64,000 nt of DNA from JADHLJ01 sp038118725 (lineage in GTDB: Bacteria > Pseudomonadota > Alphaproteobacteria > Thalassobaculales > Thalassobaculaceae), in the NCBI GenBank assembly GCA_038118725.1, contig JAYOIK010000002.1:1-64000 (forward strand), read 5' to 3'. The translations under genes were made by a program, and so were the position numbers. Shown here one piece after another: positions 9,599-17,973 of the stretch. The notes under the pieces were generated by a model that did not search any database, was not told the origin of the DNA, and worked only from the letters and a program-made list of their open reading frames with translations. Positions within the stretch are counted from its first letter, which is position 1. Each line of letters starts with the position of its first letter.

Positions 9599-10867
9599 AT
9601 GACGGTCGACGCAGGCATAGCCCCCTCCGGGCCGATCCTCGCCGCTGACGGAACGCCCCTCAAGGCAAGTCTCCGCAAGGCGCAACGTGTTCGCAAATTA
9701 CGGGCGATCGCGCTGGTCCTGCCGTTGCTGGTCTTTGTCCTGGTTTCATTTATATTGCCGATCGCCGACATGCTGTTTCGCAGTGTCGACAACCCCGTTG
9801 TCGCTGAAAACCTACCAGTTACGCTTAAGGCGTTGGAAGAGTGGGACGGCACCGGCACCCCCGACGAGGCGGCCTATGCCGCCATCGCGAAGGAACTTGT
9901 CGAGGCTCGTAAGAATAACGAAATGGGCAAGGTCGCGACCCGTCTCAATTTCGAGACCAGCGGCATGCGCAGCCTGATCGGCAAGTCGGTCCGCAAGATT
10001 CGCCGCTTGAAGGAAGGGCCGTACAAGGAAGCCCTGATCAAGATCGATAAGCGTTGGGCGAATACCGAGATTTGGTCCACGATCAAGCGGATCGGCGCGC
10101 CGTATACCCATGTTCAGTATCTCGCGGCGTTGGACATGAAAACCCAGCCGGACGGCAGTGTCGGGATGCAGCCCGAGGAACGCCAGATCTACGGCCAGAT
10201 CTTCATGCGGACGCTGTGGATAAGCGTACTGGTCACCGTTTTCTGTCTGCTCTTGGCCTACCCGGTTTCCTACCTGCTGGCGACCCTGCCGCTGCGCTAC
10301 AGCAACCTGCTGATGGTCATGGTGCTGTTGCCGTTTTGGACATCGCTGCTGGTGCGAACGACATCCTGGATCGTGCTGCTGCAGCGCAACGGCGTGGTTA
10401 ACGATCTTTTGGTTTGGATCGGCATCGTCGGCGAGGACGGTCGAATACAGATGATCTACAATCAGACCGGTACCTTGGTCGCAATGACGCAGATCCTGCT
10501 GCCGTTCATGATCTTGCCGCTTTACAGCGTGATGAAGACAATCTCGCCGTCCTATATGCGGGCCGCGCGTTCCCTGGGGGCCACTCCGGCGACCGCTTTT
10601 ATCCGAGTCTACATGCCTCAGACCGCGGCCGGTGTCGGGGCCGGCTGTCTGCTCGTTTTCATTCTTTCCATCGGCTACTACATCACCCCGGCCCTGGTCG
10701 GCGGCCAATCCGGGACGATGATCAGTAACTTCATCGCCTATCATATGAAGTCGTCACTCAACTGGAGCCTAGCGGCGGCGCTGGGTTCCATTCTGCTGGC
10801 GGCGGTCCTGGTCCTGTACTGGCTGTACAACAAGATCGTCGGCATCGATAACATGAAGCTGGGGTAA
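9599..10867 (+). CDS. ABC transporter permease (PotB-like) with a long periplasmic insert
   Basis: 422 residues, about 130 longer than enteric PotB. The first transmembrane helix is at roughly 33-57. It is followed by a hydrophilic stretch of about 140 residues rich in Lys and Glu, then by the usual five-helix core from about 205. The EAA-type coupling motif is RAARSLGATPATAF, near residue 322, where the ATPase docks. It partners the next gene, four bases downstream. The enlarged loop between helix 1 and the core should lie in the periplasm. Similar long permeases occur in other alphaproteobacterial importers, as far as I recall. Confidence 0.9.
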   Translation: MTVDAGIAPSGPILAADGTPLKASLRKAQRVRKLRAIALVLPLLVFVLVSFILPIADMLFRSVDNPVVAENLPVTLKALEEWDGTGTPDEAAYAAIAKELVEARKNNEMGKVATRLNFETSGMRSLIGKSVRKIRRLKEGPYKEALIKIDKRWANTEIWSTIKRIGAPYTHVQYLAALDMKTQPDGSVGMQPEERQIYGQIFMRTLWISVLVTVFCLLLAYPVSYLLATLPLRYSNLLMVMVLLPFWTSLLVRTTSWIVLLQRNGVVNDLLVWIGIVGEDGRIQMIYNQTGTLVAMTQILLPFMILPLYSVMKTISPSYMRAARSLGATPATAFIRVYMPQTAAGVGAGCLLVFILSIGYYITPALVGGQSGTMISNFIAYHMKSSLNWSLAAALGSILLAAVLVLYWLYNKIVGIDNMKLG

Positions 10868-10871
10868 GGCT

Positions 10872-11723
10872 ATGGCTCTCCCACCCTATGTCGGCCCGGC
10901 GGGCAAGGCTTGGCACTACGGCTTCCACATCTTTTGTGGGCTTGTGTTCCTGTTCCTGATCGCGCCGATCCTGGTCATTATCCCGCTGTCGTTCAATGCC
11001 GAGCCGTATTTCACCTTTACCGAGGGGATGCTCGCCTTCAAGCCGGAGGCGTATTCCACGCGCTGGTACGCCGATATCGTGAACAACCCGCAATGGGTTT
11101 TCTCAGCGGGGAACAGTGTCATTGTCGCGGTCTTCGCGACCCTGATCGCCACGGTGCTCGGTACCGTCGCGGCCTTGGGTCTGAGCCAGGCGCACATGCC
11201 CTACAAGCCCGCGGTCATGGGCTTGCTGATCTCGCCGATGATCGTGCCGCTGATCATCTCGGCGGCGGGGATGTTCTTCTTCTACTCCAAGATCGGTCTC
11301 GCCCAGACCATGCCCGGTTTGATCCTCGCCCACGCGGTGCTCGGCACGCCCTTCGTGGTGATCACCGTGACCGCGACGCTGGTCGGTTTCGATCATTCGC
11401 TTACAAGGGCTTCGGAGAATCTCGGCGCGGGTCCCACCCGAACATTCTTCAAGATTCAGATGCCGCTCATTTTGCCGGGCGTGATTTCCGGCGGTCTGTT
11501 CGCCTTCATCACCTCCTTCGATGAGGTCGTCGTCGTGTTTTTTCTCGCGGGATTTGAGCAACGCACGATCCCGCGCCAGATGTGGGCCGGTATTCGCGAG
11601 CAGATCAGCCCGACGATCCTGGCGGTGGCCACGATCCTGGTCTGTATCTCCATCGCGCTTTTGACCACCGTCGAATTGCTTCGTCGTCGCAGCGAGAGAT
11701 TGCGTGGGATGTCGCCGGGCTGA
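10872..11723 (+). CDS. ABC transporter permease (PotC-like)
   Basis: 283 residues of ordinary PotC length, with six predicted membrane helices starting near residue 20. The EAA coupling motif RASENLGAGPTRTFFK is near residue 178. It starts four bases after the previous permease gene, so the two are surely co-translated and form the heterodimeric channel of this importer. It is the last transporter gene; no clear terminator follows before the regulator gene at 11813. Confidence 0.92.
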   Translation: MALPPYVGPAGKAWHYGFHIFCGLVFLFLIAPILVIIPLSFNAEPYFTFTEGMLAFKPEAYSTRWYADIVNNPQWVFSAGNSVIVAVFATLIATVLGTVAALGLSQAHMPYKPAVMGLLISPMIVPLIISAAGMFFFYSKIGLAQTMPGLILAHAVLGTPFVVITVTATLVGFDHSLTRASENLGAGPTRTFFKIQMPLILPGVISGGLFAFITSFDEVVVVFFLAGFEQRTIPRQMWAGIREQISPTILAVATILVCISIALLTTVELLRRRSERLRGMSPG

Positions 11724-11812
11724 CCGTTCACCGGATGCGCGAGGCTCTCGCTGGACAAACCGTCATGGCGAGCGCATTGTCGGGGCCAAGATAATCGATT
11801 GGGGTAGCAGTC

Positions 11813-12358
11813 GTGTATCGCGATAACTCGCTTATTCCCAAGGAAGCGATCCGCATGGCCGCGCTGGGCGCGTTGGTGGTCCGGGAGCGTTCCTATGCCG
11901 ATGTCGCCTCCGAGGTGCGCGAATTCGCGGCCCGGATTGTCGGGCCCTCGCTCGACCTCCTTGGAACCTCCATCGAGTTGTTGAAGCTCGAGGGGCTAAT
12001 CGCGCCGGTTGGCGCCGGTTCCGAGCATGACGCGCAAATGCTGCGTCTTACCGATGACGGGCGCCGCGCGCTCGAGGCGTATCTCAAGACCAATATTCGG
12101 CCCGGCACCTCGGATCTGAACAAGCTCGTTATCGCGTTGAAGCTTCGTTTCATCGATGTCCTCGGAGATGAGGAGCGTTTGGATCAGCTCGAGGGGCTCA
12201 AGCGGATGTACGAGGGCGAGCAAGCTCGCCTGCGCGATTTGGCCGGGCATGACGAATGGTCGGACGGGTTGATGCCGCGCTGGCTGGATATCGAACTCGA
12301 TATGGTGGCCCGTCGGATCCGGTGGTGTGACGCGTTGATCGGCGCGCCCGCGGACTGA
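11813..12358 (+). CDS. PadR-like winged-helix regulator (putative)
   Basis: 181 residues from a GTG; an alternative ATG at 11855 has AAGGAA at good spacing but would trim the first helix. Residues 10-85 look like a winged-helix DNA-binding domain, with a hydrophobic first helix (IRMAALGALVVRER), a putative recognition helix, and a wing around LRLTDDGRRALEAYL. The rest is charged and helical with an acidic/basic pattern like the C-terminal dimer domain of PadR proteins. It follows the ABC operon by 89 bases and may control it. The family assignment is by pattern only. Confidence 0.5.
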   Translation: MYRDNSLIPKEAIRMAALGALVVRERSYADVASEVREFAARIVGPSLDLLGTSIELLKLEGLIAPVGAGSEHDAQMLRLTDDGRRALEAYLKTNIRPGTSDLNKLVIALKLRFIDVLGDEERLDQLEGLKRMYEGEQARLRDLAGHDEWSDGLMPRWLDIELDMVARRIRWCDALIGAPAD

Positions 12359-12395
12359 AAACGGCGGTTTTCCGCGCCTATTGTATCGGCTGCAT

Positions 12396-12472
12396 TTCCC
12401 CGGAGATTCCAGGGGAATTGACCGGTTATCGCATTGAAATTAATTTGGTTAAAATTTATTGTAATTTATATT
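12396..12472. other. Hairpin and AT-rich block upstream of the PilZ-like gene
   Basis: TTCCCC (12396-12401) and GGGGAA (12412-12417) form a small dyad. It is followed at 12434-12472 by 39 bases with no C and only four G, extremely AT-rich against this GC-rich background. Such patches often act as UP elements or IHF/nucleoid-protein sites. The next gene starts 85 bases further on. No exact promoter hexamers can be fixed, although TTGACT occurs at 12487-12492. Confidence 0.4.
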
Positions 12473-12556
12473 CCCGAGCCACATGTTTGACTCTCCGCCA
12501 CGTGTTTCCGATTGGGCGCGAATGCTTAGCTCCAGCGTTGGCGAGCGGAGGGGTCG

Positions 12557-12919
12557 ATGGGACTTTTCAACCTGTTTCACGCCAAGGGACTCCCGTCCGG
12601 GGTTTCGATCGCCGAGTTGAGGCCACGTGGCGATTCCTATGTCCGTATTGATGGACGAGACTACACGCTCCGGGCGTGGAGCCCAGGCGGTTTTTCGATC
12701 TCTCCATACAGCGGTGGCCTCGTCGCGGGTCAAATCGCCACGGTCCGGTTCGTCGTCCATGACTATCATGACCGGGACGGCGCGCTTCGGGTCGAGGACC
12801 GGGTTCGGATCGAGAGTATCGATGAGGCGGGCTTGCGGGCGCGGTGGTGGCATCTGCCCGAACGCAAGAAAGTCGAGATTGCCAAATACTTCGCGCTCAA
12901 GGTGGCGGCGCGAGGTTAA
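12557..12919 (+). CDS. Small PilZ-like domain protein (putative)
   Basis: 120 residues preceded by GGAGGGGTCG. The segment YTLRAWSPGGFSISPYSG, followed by LVAGQIATVRF, resembles the beta-strand core of PilZ domains, with SPGGF in place of the usual D/NxSxxG. I find no RxxxR arginine pair ahead of it, so cyclic-di-GMP binding is doubtful. The C-terminal tail (ERKKVEIAKYFALKVAARG) is a basic helix. Its last four bases overlap the end of the convergent SDR gene. Function unknown. Confidence 0.5.
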   Translation: MGLFNLFHAKGLPSGVSIAELRPRGDSYVRIDGRDYTLRAWSPGGFSISPYSGGLVAGQIATVRFVVHDYHDRDGALRVEDRVRIESIDEAGLRARWWHLPERKKVEIAKYFALKVAARG

Positions 12920-13656
12920 AGCATGTGTTGACCACCGGTCACGAAGATCTCGGTCCCCGTGACATAGGCGCTATCCTCGGAACAAAGGTAATGAATGGTC
13001 GAGGCAACGTCCTTCGGCTCGCCCAGTCGATGTAGCGGGATGCGTGGGATCAACACCTCGGTTTCCGGCGAAAGCATCGCGGTTTCGATCTCGCCGGGGG
13101 CGACGGCGTTCACCCGAACCCCAAGCTCGGCGAACTCATTGGCCAACTCTCGTGTCAGCGCCGACAGCGCGGCTTTCGAGGTGCTATAGGCCGAGCCGGC
13201 GAAGGGGTGTATCGAATGTCCGGCGATCGAGGTGATGTTGACGACCGCGCCCTTGCCGCGCGCCAACGCGGCCGCGAAGCCCCGTGAAAGACGAAGCGGG
13301 GCGAAGAAGTTCAGCTCGAAAACCTGCCGCCAGGCGTCGATATCGCCGTTGAGGCAGCCTAGACGTTCCTTGAACGGTGATTTGGGAGACCACCCGGCGT
13401 TGTTGACCAGGGCATGTAGGGGACGGCCACCAAGAACCGCGTTGGCTTCGGCTATGAACGTGTCTATGCCCGCGTTGTCGCCGAGATCCGCCGTCAGATG
13501 ATGGGACCAGTTCGGGTCACGCCGGCATTCCTCGGGTGGCGCCTCGCGGGAGCAGGTGATGATCTCCCAGTTTCGGGCGCTGAAGAAACTGACCGTCGCG
13601 TGACCGATACCGCGACTGGCGCCGGTGAGGAGCAAGGTTTTTCGAGAATCCGTCAT
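12916..13656 (-). CDS. SDR-family oxidoreductase
   Basis: 246 residues. Cofactor motif TGASRGIG lies at 11-18, the NNAG motif is near 86, and the catalytic YSTSK follows a conserved serine in NITSIAGHS. It is a classical NAD(P)H-dependent short-chain dehydrogenase; the C terminus (VTGTEIFVTGGQHML) is family-typical. Substrate unknown. It is convergent with the PilZ-like gene and divergent from the sugar dehydrogenase gene, 44 bases away, so promoters must be compact. Confidence 0.88.
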   Translation of the reverse strand: MTDSRKTLLLTGASRGIGHATVSFFSARNWEIITCSREAPPEECRRDPNWSHHLTADLGDNAGIDTFIAEANAVLGGRPLHALVNNAGWSPKSPFKERLGCLNGDIDAWRQVFELNFFAPLRLSRGFAAALARGKGAVVNITSIAGHSIHPFAGSAYSTSKAALSALTRELANEFAELGVRVNAVAPGEIETAMLSPETEVLIPRIPLHRLGEPKDVASTIHYLCSEDSAYVTGTEIFVTGGQHML

Positions 13657-13700
13657 GAGAATGAGTCTATGCTCTTTAGCGACAAGGTCAACGGCGGGAG

Positions 13701-14828
13701 ATGTGGATCGTGACCAAGAGTGTTCGATTGTTCCTGTTGTGTCTGCTGGTCATCGCGACGGCTCGAACCGCCGATGCCCAAGTTTACGAGAGCGAGCACT
13801 ACCGCTTGAAGGTTGTCACGGTCGCTCAAGGCCTGATCAGACCATGGGGGCTCGACTGGCTACCGGACGGACGAATGTTGGTCACCGAAAGGCCGGGTCG
13901 TCTAAGGATTGTCTCCAGCGATGGTGTGGTCTCTTCGCCGGTTCGAGGGCTTCCGGATGTCGATGACGGCGGTCAAGGCGGGCTGCTTGATGTTCTGGTT
14001 GATCCCGATTTCGCCGAGAATCGCGTGATCTATTTTTCATACTCGGAACCTGGGTCGGGAGGCTCCGGAACCGCGGTCGCGAGGGCCGAACTTCGTGACG
14101 ACGGGTTGGAGGAAACCAAGGTCATCTTCCGGCAGTTTCCGAAAGTCGATAGCCGCTTGCACTACGGCTCTCGATTGGCGTTGGCGGCGGATGGAACCCT
14201 CTTCGTCACCGTCGGGGAACGTGGTCAGCGGCAACTTGCGCAGGATCCCGGCGTAAACCGGGGGCAGGTCGTCCGAATTCACACCGATGGAAGCATTCCG
14301 GATGACAACCCATTTGTCGGGCGCACTGGGCATCGACCCGAAATCTGGTCGTACGGCCACCGCAATCCACAGGGCGCGGCAATTCACCCAGAGACCGGCG
14401 CGCTCTGGATCCATGAACATGGCGCGCGAGGTGGAGACGAGGTCAATATTCCCAAGCGCGGCGGGAATCACGGCTGGCCGGTAATCGCCTACGGGACCCA
14501 CTACTCCGGCGCTAGGATCGGGATTGGAACGAGCGCGCCCGGCATGGAGCAACCAATCCACTATTGGGATCCGTCGATCGCCCCGTCCGGCATGACCTTT
14601 TACACCGGTGATGTGTTCGAGAATTGGCGCGGCAGTCTTCTTGTCGGCGCGTTGAAGTTCCGGTTGTTGGCGCGATTGACCCTCAAGGGTACCCGGGTGG
14701 TCGGGCAAGAGACGCTGATCGCCGAAATAGGGGAGCGTATCCGCGATGTTCGCCAGGGTCCGGACGGCTATGTTTACCTGCTGACGGATTCGCGCGCCGG
14801 GCGGGTTCTAAGGCTGGAGCCTGAGTAA
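13701..14828 (+). CDS. PQQ-dependent soluble aldose sugar dehydrogenase-like protein
   Basis: 375 residues with an N-terminal Sec signal peptide (about 1-26), so it acts in the periplasm. The beta-propeller has the family landmarks: PWGLDWLPDGRMLVTERPGR early, SYGHRNPQGAAIHP with EHGARGGDEVN in the middle, and NHGWPVIAYG after them. These resemble the soluble glucose/aldose dehydrogenases that oxidise sugars to lactones with PQQ. GGGAG sits directly on the ATG, so an in-frame GTG at 13710 could be the actual start. No PQQ biosynthesis gene is in the window. Confidence 0.85.
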   Translation: MWIVTKSVRLFLLCLLVIATARTADAQVYESEHYRLKVVTVAQGLIRPWGLDWLPDGRMLVTERPGRLRIVSSDGVVSSPVRGLPDVDDGGQGGLLDVLVDPDFAENRVIYFSYSEPGSGGSGTAVARAELRDDGLEETKVIFRQFPKVDSRLHYGSRLALAADGTLFVTVGERGQRQLAQDPGVNRGQVVRIHTDGSIPDDNPFVGRTGHRPEIWSYGHRNPQGAAIHPETGALWIHEHGARGGDEVNIPKRGGNHGWPVIAYGTHYSGARIGIGTSAPGMEQPIHYWDPSIAPSGMTFYTGDVFENWRGSLLVGALKFRLLARLTLKGTRVVGQETLIAEIGERIRDVRQGPDGYVYLLTDSRAGRVLRLEPE

Positions 14829-14847
14829 TATCACGGATTCCGCCGAT

Positions 14848-15444
14848 TTATGGGTTGAGGCGCGCGACTGTCCAATCCTGGCCCTCGGCCCCTCGCGTGA
14901 AAACGAAACGGTCGTGGAGACGGAATTCGCCGTCGTGCCAGAACTCGATGCGCAGAGGAACGACCCGGGCTCCGGTCCAATAGGGCGGACGAGGGACATC
15001 GCGATCCGCGTATTCCTCCTCGTATTTTCGAACGGCTGAAAGCAAAGCTTCCCTATTGGCAAGCGGACGCGACTGTTGCGAGGCCCAGGCGCCGGTTTGG
15101 CTCATCCTGGCGCGGCTGGCGAAATAGGCGTCGGCTTCGGCATCGTCCACCATGACGATCGGTCCCTCCACGCGAACCTGACGTTTCAGGGTTTTCCAGT
15201 GGAAACACAACGCCGCGAAGGGGTTGACCGCCAGTTCCGTGCCCTTGCGGCTTTCGAAGTTGGAATAGAAGACGAAACCTCGTTCATCCACGTCCTTTAG
15301 AAGCAGAATGCGCGCCGAGGGACGCCCAATCGCGTCGGCGGTCGCAACGGTCATGGCGTTCGGATCGCTGATCTCGGACGCCTCCGCATCGGCGAACCAA
15401 GACTTGAACAGCGCGAAGGGGTCATTGGTATTGGGTTCGAACAT
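14848..15444 (-). CDS. pdxH: Pyridoxamine 5'-phosphate oxidase
   Basis: 198 residues, usual length. FMN enzyme that oxidises pyridoxine or pyridoxamine phosphate to pyridoxal phosphate. Diagnostic stretches are SARILLLKDVDERGFVFYSN, SRKGTEL, FHWKTLKRQVRVEG and the C-terminal RIEFWHDGEFRLHDR and ARLNP. It is convergent with the sugar dehydrogenase gene. It is divergent from the lipoprotein/dnaJ pair, a neighbourhood I recall from many alphaproteobacteria. Confidence 0.96.
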   Translation of the reverse strand: MFEPNTNDPFALFKSWFADAEASEISDPNAMTVATADAIGRPSARILLLKDVDERGFVFYSNFESRKGTELAVNPFAALCFHWKTLKRQVRVEGPIVMVDDAEADAYFASRARMSQTGAWASQQSRPLANREALLSAVRKYEEEYADRDVPRPPYWTGARVVPLRIEFWHDGEFRLHDRFVFTRGAEGQDWTVARLNP

Positions 15445-15568
15445 CGTGGGACCGCCCTGTGAGGAAACTCACGACGAAATTACCTCAATGGCCTTGGAAC
15501 CGCCACAATCGTTCCCAAATTTAGGCGAGATTCGTCGCCATCCTCGGCGGCGCTTGGGGATGAGGGTT

Positions 15569-15592
15569 CGCCCATGATGATCATCATGGGCG
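15569..15592. promoter_or_regulatory. 24-bp perfect palindrome between pdxH and the lipoprotein gene
   Basis: CGCCCATGATGA is followed without a gap by its exact reverse complement. It lies 125 bases upstream of pdxH and 124 bases upstream of the lipoprotein gene, in the middle of a 271-base divergent spacer. A gapless palindrome of this length would bind a symmetric dimer well. It could also form a hairpin in RNA, but no T-run follows on either strand, so an operator is more likely than a terminator. Confidence 0.5.
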
Positions 15593-15715
15593 CGCGGTTC
15601 TCGCAACGGGGTGTTCCGGTGATTGGGCTTGCCGTGATAAACTCCAGTTCTTGGTTCGTCGAAGGCGTTCTTTTGCAATCGCTCGGCGCCAAGGCACGCT
15701 GAAAGGATTTTCGAG

Positions 15716-16189
15716 ATGTTGAAACGGATCGCCCTGGTATCGGTTGTCACGGTTGGGCTCGCGGCGTGCCAGTCGACGGGTCAAGGCCAGAAAGAAGGTG
15801 TGGGGACCGTGTTGGGCGGTGTCGCCGGCGCGGTGGCGGGCGCGCAGTTCGGCAAGGGGAGCGGCCGGGTCGCCGCGGGCGCGGCGGGCGCGTTGCTTGG
15901 TGCGTTCCTCGGCAATCAGGTCGGCCAATCCTTGGACCGGGCGGACCGCTTGGCCATGCAACGCAGCACCAACAACGCCTTGGAACGTCAACCTTCAGGC
16001 ACCGCGGTCGCCTGGAAGAACCCGGATAGCGGCAATCATGGCACGGTAACGCCTCAGCCCGCCTACAAGGACAGCAGCGGGCAGTATTGTCGGGAGTTCA
16101 GTCAAACGGTCACGGTCGGCGGCAAGACCGAACAGGCCTATGGGACCGCGTGCCGGCAGCCGGACGGATCTTGGAAGATCGTTCGATAG
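15716..16189 (+). CDS. Glycine-zipper outer-membrane lipoprotein (17-kDa antigen/RT0821-like)
   Basis: 157 residues. A type II signal peptide ends in the lipobox LAAC with lipidated C18. Residues 29-75 form a glycine-zipper pair (GTVLGGVAGAVAGAQFG and GAAGALLGAFLGNQVG), typical of outer-membrane-associated surface antigens. The C-terminal part has a beta-rich region with two cysteines (QYCREF and GTACRQPDG) that could form a disulfide. AAGGATTTTCGAG precedes the ATG. It probably supports envelope integrity; the DnaJ-like gene follows by 82 bases. Confidence 0.85.
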   Translation: MLKRIALVSVVTVGLAACQSTGQGQKEGVGTVLGGVAGAVAGAQFGKGSGRVAAGAAGALLGAFLGNQVGQSLDRADRLAMQRSTNNALERQPSGTAVAWKNPDSGNHGTVTPQPAYKDSSGQYCREFSQTVTVGGKTEQAYGTACRQPDGSWKIVR

Positions 16190-16271
16190 GCTTGCCTCTT
16201 GGGGCTCCGATGCCGTATGCGGTTAGGCCAGTTGGGTTTGGCCGCGCGGACAATATGGTTTTTTCGGTGCC

Positions 16272-17210
16272 ATGAGCGATCCCTACAAGATACTGGGTGT
16301 GTCGAAGACCGCCAGCGGCGCGGAGATTAAATCCGCCTATCGCAAGCTCGCGAAGAAGCATCATCCGGATTTGAACGCCGGAAACGCGGACCGGTTCAAG
16401 GAGATCAACGGCGCGTACGACATCCTTTCGGATGAGGGCAAGCGCGCGAAATATGATCGCGGGCAGATCGATCCCTCCGGTAACGAGAAGCCTGGCGCCG
16501 GGTTTTGGCGGAGTTGGGCCGGCCGGTCGCGCTCACGGCATGCCGGAACGGGCGCCGGCGGTTTCAACTTCGATGATCTGGGCGACGAGGATGATCTTTT
16601 CGCCGATCTGTTCCGCGCCGGTGGACGAAGTCGGGGCGGTGGCGCCGGTCGAGCGCGACCCGAGCCCGAACCGATCCGCAATACCAACTACAAGCTGAAA
16701 GTTCCATTCGAGGAGGCAACGGCCGGGGTGCGCAAACGCGTGACCCTGTCCGACGGCAAGGTCGTGGACATGGCGATCCCCGCCGGTTCGGAAACCGGCG
16801 CGAAGCTGCGCCTGAAGGGGCAGGGGCGGGTCGGACCGGACGGCAAGACCCCGGGCGACGCGGTTATCGAGATCAGCGTCGAGGAGCACGACTATTTCGT
16901 GCGCGATGGTCGGGATATCCGTCTGGAGATTCCGATTACCCTATACGAAGCGGTATTGGGCGACTCGATCGTCGTGCCGACCATCCATGGCAATGTCACC
17001 CTTAGAGTGCCCAAGAACTCGAATAGCGGGTCCACGTTGCGTTTGAAAGGCAAGGGCGTTCCCTCGATCAAGGGAGAGCCGGCCGGCGACCAATACGTGA
17101 CTCTTCGTGTTGTTCTGCCCGATGGCGAGGACGCCGAGCTGAGCAAATTTGTCGAGGAATGGGCAAAAGGCAGGGGCTATAATCCTCGGCACAAGATGAA
17201 GTTCACCTAG
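16272..17210 (+). CDS. DnaJ/CbpA-type co-chaperone
   Basis: 312 residues. The J domain occupies about 4-68 with the HPD motif in KKHHPDLN, which triggers DnaK ATP hydrolysis. A Gly/Arg-rich linker follows (about 75-135) and then the C-terminal peptide-binding domains (about 140-305), including GDAVIEISVEEHDYFVRDG. No CxxCxGxG zinc fingers are present, so it is CbpA-like rather than true DnaJ. It lies downstream of the surface lipoprotein gene and upstream of a cytochrome gene. Confidence 0.92.
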   Translation: MSDPYKILGVSKTASGAEIKSAYRKLAKKHHPDLNAGNADRFKEINGAYDILSDEGKRAKYDRGQIDPSGNEKPGAGFWRSWAGRSRSRHAGTGAGGFNFDDLGDEDDLFADLFRAGGRSRGGGAGRARPEPEPIRNTNYKLKVPFEEATAGVRKRVTLSDGKVVDMAIPAGSETGAKLRLKGQGRVGPDGKTPGDAVIEISVEEHDYFVRDGRDIRLEIPITLYEAVLGDSIVVPTIHGNVTLRVPKNSNSGSTLRLKGKGVPSIKGEPAGDQYVTLRVVLPDGEDAELSKFVEEWAKGRGYNPRHKMKFT

Positions 17211-17297
17211 GTCGGCGCGCTTCACGGCGAGGCCACGCATGCCACGAGAACCCTGGCGACCAAGGTTAGAATGCCGTGAAGCGCGGTTGGAGGCGTC

Positions 17298-17945
17298 ATG
17301 TCGGATTATAGGTCCCGCCGCGGTGCGCGCCGCCGCAAGAGACGGATCGACGAGATGTCTCGCGGGCATTACCCCGGGCGCCGTGGCTCGGATCGGGAAA
17401 TCGCCATCGAAACCGACGAGGACGACCAAGAATCCAGTCCGTCGTCACTCGTGCCTCGGTTCCTCCGGCGGCTTGGTCCAAAAGGCAGGTTTCTCGGTTT
17501 CGCGACACTCATTGCCTTGATCATCACGGTTTTCTGGATCTCCTACGAGCGCCACGCCGCCGAAACGGAAGTCACGGCGGACCGCTTCAATGAAGCGCAA
17601 GTCTCGCTCGGTGGGAGCCTCTATATCGCCAACTGCGCGTTCTGCCACGGCGACAATCTAGAGGGAAAACCGGGTTGGGATGGTCACTACCCCTCGGGTC
17701 GGCGACCGGCACTGCCGTTGAATGGCGAAACCGCGATCACCAGGCTATCGGACCAAGACATCATGGATGTCACGAAATATGGCGGCCAGCCCTTCTCGCC
17801 GGCTGATTACGAGAATGACATGCCAGGCTTCGAGATGCAGTTGAGCGACGCGGATATCTGGGCCATTGTCGCCTTCATCAAAAGCCGCTGGTCGGAGGAA
17901 GCGATCGAGCGGCAGCGCCAGACCCAAGAACAATTGAACCAGTAA
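17298..17945 (+). CDS. Membrane-anchored c-type cytochrome with long charged N-terminal tail
   Basis: 215 residues after GGAGGCGTC. Residues 1-60 are hydrophilic, first very basic (RRGARRRKRR) and then acidic (ETDEDD), and should stay in the cytoplasm. One membrane helix spans about 66-83. The periplasmic domain carries haem motif CAFCH (C113, C116, H117), and M175 in NDMPGF is the probable distal ligand. The fold matches class I cytochrome c. A charged tail before the anchor is unusual. The SnoaL-like gene follows by 28 bases; the redox partner is unknown. Confidence 0.85.
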   Translation: MSDYRSRRGARRRKRRIDEMSRGHYPGRRGSDREIAIETDEDDQESSPSSLVPRFLRRLGPKGRFLGFATLIALIITVFWISYERHAAETEVTADRFNEAQVSLGGSLYIANCAFCHGDNLEGKPGWDGHYPSGRRPALPLNGETAITRLSDQDIMDVTKYGGQPFSPADYENDMPGFEMQLSDADIWAIVAFIKSRWSEEAIERQRQTQEQLNQ

Positions 17946-17973
17946 GGAACGGTTGCACCAATGGGAGAGTGCC

